NCBI RefSeq assembly: GCF_001039355.2
Contig: NW_019775604.1
Coordinates: 98,306-162,305 of the forward strand
DNA length: 64,000 bases
Source: Lingula anatina
Lineage: Eukaryota > Brachiopoda > Lingulata > Lingulida > Lingulidae
Direction: 5' to 3'
Shown: one piece after another, positions 58,930-64,000 of the stretch
How positions within the stretch are numbered: the first letter of the stretch is position 1
Layout of the letters: the number at the start of each line of letters is the position of its first letter
Position numbers and translations under genes: made by a program
Notes under the pieces: model-generated
What the model was told of the DNA's origin: nothing
What the model saw: only the letters and a program-made list of their open reading frames with translations
Databases searched by the model: none

Positions 58930-61900
58930 CCTTTTTTGCTGGGAAAAGGTCCACTCTGGGTAAAATTTGATCTATGTACTTGAGGATTTTATGGTAAAAG
59001 GTCCACTTTTTCAGAAAACGAACCCTCCCACTCTGAAATTGCTGGCTACGGGCCTGCGCTGCGTATGCCCGCACATGCATTATCACAAAACATAAGACAT
59101 ATTCGGCAGAATTCATAAATACCATTAAAACCATGGTAGTATAACAGTAATACTCCCATGTTTAAACATATCTATGTTTTATTTTCATTTTTAAGAGTTA
59201 ATGGCAATATGTTGAGCTCAAAATTCAACACATAATTAACAGCACGTTTAAACCTAATTGCGTAAGGGATTGTCACAAACACGTGGCAAAGTGAACGACT
59301 TAATTACAACAGTTGACATTACGTGAACTTTGGCTAATGGGGACAACTTTGGAACCCTGCATAGTATCCGCTTTTCTCTGAAGTCAACGAGCAAAATTTT
59401 AATTGCATTGGGTGGAATGTGCATGAAAGGGTCCCATTGGGGAATTTCGTTGTCCGTGAAAGTCACTTTTTGTTTCCCCGAGATGCGTGAAACGTTCATT
59501 TTATTTAGCGTGATTAGTGAAGCACTCCATTCCCGTGACTCTTAAATGCGGCCTTTCATTCTACGCCCTTCGTGAAACCAAGTCATTAAAACTTGTGATT
59601 CGTGATTTTCAGGATTTTTGACGAGCATTATCAATGAGATATGAACAAAGTTGTATCAACTGTAATTTGTGAATTAATGATATTATTTCCCTTGAATTGT
59701 TATTATTATCTCCCCTACCCCCATTGGGCCCCTCATCCAACTTCTATAGAATAGCAATAACCTACATTGCTTGATGTCTTCAAGTTGAAATACATATTTT
59801 TTTCTTTATATCAGTAAGATTTTACAACAAGTGATACTTTTTTAAATTAAATTTGGAATCAAAAGAAAATAAGGGGTGCCAACAATATGCTTATTAATTT
59901 GTATATGGCGGTACACTATTTAAGATGAAATCATAAGTGGCGACAAGTTTTAGACTCATTACTTTCACATGTAGGCAAAATGACACTTGTAACACGATTT
60001 TTTCATGTTTAGTGACATTTAAGAGAGACAAAATGAAAAAAATCTATCTTCATATTATTCATTTACAATTTTTCAGCATGTATCAAGCCCCTGCACGTCT
60101 AACGTCTCAAAATCATTGACGTTACCTTTCTTGAAGGTAATTAAAACCTTCCGCCATTTAAGATTGGACATGGAATCAGTGGTTTCGGTTTATAAATGAG
60201 TATATTAGACTTTGTAATCCGTATATCTAATTCATGTTTAATTCCACCTACACGACCAATTTGCCCTTTCAGTGATCTTTTGACCGATCCCCATGAAAAT
60301 TCAAACAATACCAGTATACAAATACGCTTACTTAACAGAACACTCACTATGGCATTACAATCATGGTAGAGGCTTTAGGTGCTGTTTGTTTGATAGTAGT
60401 AACGAAAATAATAAAAACGCAAAAAAAAAAAGACATTTATAGCTCGAGGTAGAACGCCTTGTGTGTGTGACATTCCTCATTTTAATAGACCGTTTATACC
60501 GTATACTTGTATATCCCGGAGGTTTACAATAATCTAATATTCGACATTTTCATGGTACATGTAGTACTTTCCAAATACCCTTTCGTAATACACACATGGC
60601 TGAATAGTTGAATATATAAATGAATACACAGATGATAATATTTAGTTAAATGAAAACAAAAAAGATTAGAAAAAAAGATTAAGACACGCCCATACTTATT
60701 TCCGGGTGGCATACAATGATGAAATGCTGAATACATGCACTGACCAACATTGATGGCAATACTTTATAAAATTCTTTCTGTCACCCACAAAAAATATACA
60801 GAAAAACGAGTGAATGAAGACAAAGATGGGCACATAAACGAAAAATTAATCGGATAGTTCATAAGATGGTCAAATAACAGATCAAAATAAAACAACACTC
60901 TCAAAGTTCCAGTTATTAGCCCGGTCGTTTCTATACGCAACACACTAGAAACAATCGCCGAAGCCTAAATGTCAAACTTTTAAATCAGTCGCTTACTGCA
61001 ATATCTTCTTCAGGGTCATTTTTTAAAAACCTCTACACTGATAAAATCCGTATACAAAGTTTCAACTCTTAAACAAGTTAGAAATCACCTCCAAAGTGGC
61101 TTACTTTGTGTTTACGACCAGTCCGTTATGATAAGGGCTAACTAAATGCGTGAATATACGCTACTCAGAATCATAAATTTTAAGACCACCACACCACACA
61201 TGCCGGTAGATATAGTTTCACGTCTGTTGATTCCTTTTTGCATCGAAAACTAAACTAACCTGATCGACTAACATGCGTGTATCTCTATTAAAGAACGTTT
61301 TTATTTGTCTATTGTCGATCCAGACGAGCGCCGTTGTGTCTGAAACTCTTCCCAACTGTCCCCCATATTCTGTTCAACTATAAGTCATGGTCTTGTTAAG
61401 TGTTATCGGTTACATTCACAGCGGCGCGAAGTCGAGAGTGAGAACTTAAGATATACGATTTAATTGCGCGAAACGGCTTTCTATTTAGTAGCCGAGACTA
61501 TTAGTCTGCTCGTTCCCTCACGGAGGACTGTAAATGAAAGAGAAAAAACTGCTACTGAAGCATGTGGACACAGAAAGCGAATTATGAATCTAATAGAAAG
61601 GTATTATCAGCTTTGCTCGAGAAAGAAAAGGATTTGCGACTCTGTTTTTGCAATTAGAGAAACCTTCGCCACGAGCTACTCTGGTTGGATATTGAAATAG
61701 ACAGATTGAAATGAAAAGGAAAAAAAAACGTAGAAAGATAATAGAAAAAAAATTGATATAATATACCACTTCCACCATTACCAGTATAAACGCAGAACAC
61801 TGAAATCAAATATAATGAAATCATAATTATCTAAATCTCAGTCTTGTAAATTTTGAGTTTGCATGGTGTCCGTTTTTTACTTGTAACTTGGCATAAAAGG

Positions 61901-62638
61901 CAAAGATCGATAGTTTACCATGGCGTCCTCAGCTCTGAGGATTTACGTGAAAACTAAGTATATTTGACAGTCGATTCCTTTTGTTTCCAGACTCCAGTCT
62001 ATTATTGAAAATTCATAACCGTTAGATCTAGTTAATATAATATTGTTTATAAAATCATCAATAATTGTCTTAAAAAGTCGCACTATACATGCGTTTCAAT
62101 GTTTCTCACATAAACAAATTAAGAACCATAAAGAAAATATGATTTAAAATTAATTTAAAAAGTTGATATTATCACAAGTGATCCGAAAACCTAACGCCAG
62201 AAAAACAGTTATTTTAAGTTATGTGAGGATTTTTTGTGCATTTTTACCTAGAATGCCCTGTTATCAGAGAAATAAGCCTAAGTGATTACGACATATTTGA
62301 TACTACTGATTGGCTAGGTAAATATGAATTGACGTGAAGTACAACAGTGCGGCGACGCTTGTACTTTTCACCATTTTTTTATCGTGAAAAGTAATGGAAT
62401 TTAATAACAGCGCTTAAATCTTCCTATGGTTTAGTGCTATTATAAATACGCACTTTTTAAAGTCAGCTGGGCCTCATCCCGGTTGGAAAGAAAACTAGAG
62501 GCAGAAAAAGGCTTCTGTTCCAAAACCAACTAAAGAAAAACACAGGAATGACCACACAAAGAAAAATGTGGGATGCAAAAAGGAATCGGACGCTGAAACT
62601 GGCCTTAAAGGTCGCCGAGGGTCATAACGACCATGGTT

Positions 62639-62682
<44 letters not shown>
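58930..62682. repeat. 3.7-kb block, second assembled copy
   Basis: It is colinear with 55170-58928 throughout and continues beyond the GA tract into unique sequence. Sequence breaks at a G run and a GA tract indicate contig ends, so the two copies are most likely the two haplotypes of one locus. Confidence 0.85.
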
Positions 62683-62687
<5 letters not shown>

Positions 62688-62689
62688 TT

Positions 62690-62913
62690 GATACTTTTTA
62701 CGCCATACTTGGCTGGTAAAATTATCCAAAGGTAAAGAATAATAATAATACATTCTAGATCGTAAGTTACTTATTACTACATATTCAATTTTACAGGAAT
62801 AGACCTTAGTAGTGAGAGCAATACATTATAAATGATGTAGCCAGTATACTGCGTGGAAGATGCAGCAAAGTTTTTTCTCAAAAGAGAGGCTAATGTACCA
62901 GTATCTAGCAACA

Positions 62914-62954
<41 letters not shown>

Positions 62955-64000
62955 GATGTCTCCCTTGCAATGCGCATTCAGTTAGAATCAGTTCGTCCCG
63001 TCCGATTAAAATGACTTGTCTTTTTGGCGTCAGGTTACTCAAATTAAAAAGACCCATTATCGGGGCGTATTGGCCTCGTTCATCAAACTGGGCATATGAT
63101 GATGTTAGGTTGTCTGAATAACGGACCAGATTATTTGAGAAATGAACCAGTCTTTAATTACGACCCTAAGAGAATGCCTTTCTTTGTTTCATGGCTTAAT
63201 GCTGCATAAGAAATTGCATAAGAAATTGCATTAAGCGCGTTTTATGGCGACAAAAATAACTATATAAGATAAAGTGCATTAAGTTAATGTGAAACAAATT
63301 GCATAAATTTGATTTTGATCGACTTTTTAAAGACTCAAGACATTTTCCACCAAATACGTATAAGCTTAATCGCTATAGTTTTGGCTACATCATAATATAA
63401 TTTGAACGAAGCGGCAAACGTTACATTGAGAGATATATAATGGGCATAGCCCCTCCCCCCCCTCCCCATATGATTATTGCAGCCGCTTTGTTCCAAAAAT
63501 TATGAAAATAATTACACTGTCCCCATATTAAAGTCGTGAATCGAGAACGAAAAATGATCCGTTTGTCAAAGTAGACCAACATTTCATTGTAAGTGCAGTT
63601 CAGTATTATCCATGAATTAACGGTGAAGCCAAAGTGAAAATTAAAAGGTCCTGTTTTTGTAACGCTGGGCCCACCTTTGTCGCCTTTGCAAGTACCTTAC
63701 TCTCCTGACGCGTGTACTTATCTAAGTACCAAGCACCTTTTTCATATATGAACAGCACGCTTGCACTCAAGAACAGGGAATAGCCGTAGGATGATTTTTC
63801 TGGTAAAATCTCCCGACGAGTCATAGATACTCCATCATCTTTTTTACACGAGTTTCTGTCCTTTGCTAATGTGCCTCTTCATAAAATCCGTTTTAGGGAA
63901 TGATATTATTATTTAAAGAATTGCGGTACATATACCGTGTGTAATGATAGAAATTTTCTAGACAAGGAATTTCATACATGTAATCATTGCAAAGACACGA
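62690..64000. other. Right end, no gene seen
   Basis: It contains a CA microsatellite (about 62914-62950) and a short direct repeat (gcataagaaattgcataaga, about 63205-63232). No exon or domain was recognised. Confidence 0.5.

Noticed and set aside
1-64000. CRISPR arrays, operons, bacterial insertion sequences, tRNA and rRNA genes
   Set aside because: The intron structure and repeat types are animal. No spaced direct-repeat array was seen. No tRNA B-box with cloverleaf context was recognised by eye, although a tRNA scan would be more reliable.

Overview
This is AT-rich animal DNA. Genes have GT-AG introns, metazoan protein families (matrix metalloproteinase, clan-2 cytochrome P450, beta-carbonic anhydrase, C2H2 zinc fingers), many microsatellites and a dense load of short terminal-inverted-repeat elements. 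Together these suggest a lophotrochozoan, most likely a marine mollusc such as a bivalve. That placement is inference; no lineage marker was tested. The window is a draft scaffold: it has one 621-base gap, five single-N joins and at least three blocks that look like unmerged haplotypes or contig overlaps.

Layout. 1-7548 and about 9023-21683 are two diverged copies of one segmental duplication (unit A and unit B). Unit A holds the first three coding exons of a matrix metalloproteinase (minus strand, running off the left edge) with a TATA/AP-1/CRE promoter. Unit B holds the homologous three exons, but the cysteine-switch Cys is now Tyr, the promoter has been separated by a 3.1-kb insertion, the second intron is full of inserted elements, and no catalytic exon is visible. 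Unit B also carries a two-exon gene for a 71-residue single-pass membrane micropeptide (21368-22150, minus); unit A has lost the corresponding coding exon. Inside the unit B insertion are a Tc1-type transposase remnant, a strong hairpin repeat and a possible small unrecognised gene.

23884-33067 is the clearest gene pair: a complete four-exon beta-carbonic anhydrase (minus) head-to-head with a complete eleven-exon cytochrome P450 (plus, 506 residues), sharing a 0.9-kb intergenic promoter region. The P450 is tail-to-tail with a 19-finger C2H2 zinc-finger gene (34774-37260, minus). From 37.3 to 49.7 kb no gene is supported. That stretch carries tandem Helitron-like elements packed with nuclear-receptor half-sites, a TA-flanked mariner-type MITE and GA/TTA microsatellites. 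A second zinc-finger gene (49760-51163, minus) follows, with a probable non-coding 5' exon ending at 53261. The right end (55170-62682) is the same 3.7-kb sequence assembled twice, joined by a single N at a GA microsatellite.

The genes do not form a pathway. The biology most worth attention is the divergent fate of the duplicated metalloproteinase/micropeptide unit, the unusual Cys-cored zinc fingers, and the mobile elements whose empty sites can be read directly from the duplicated copies.
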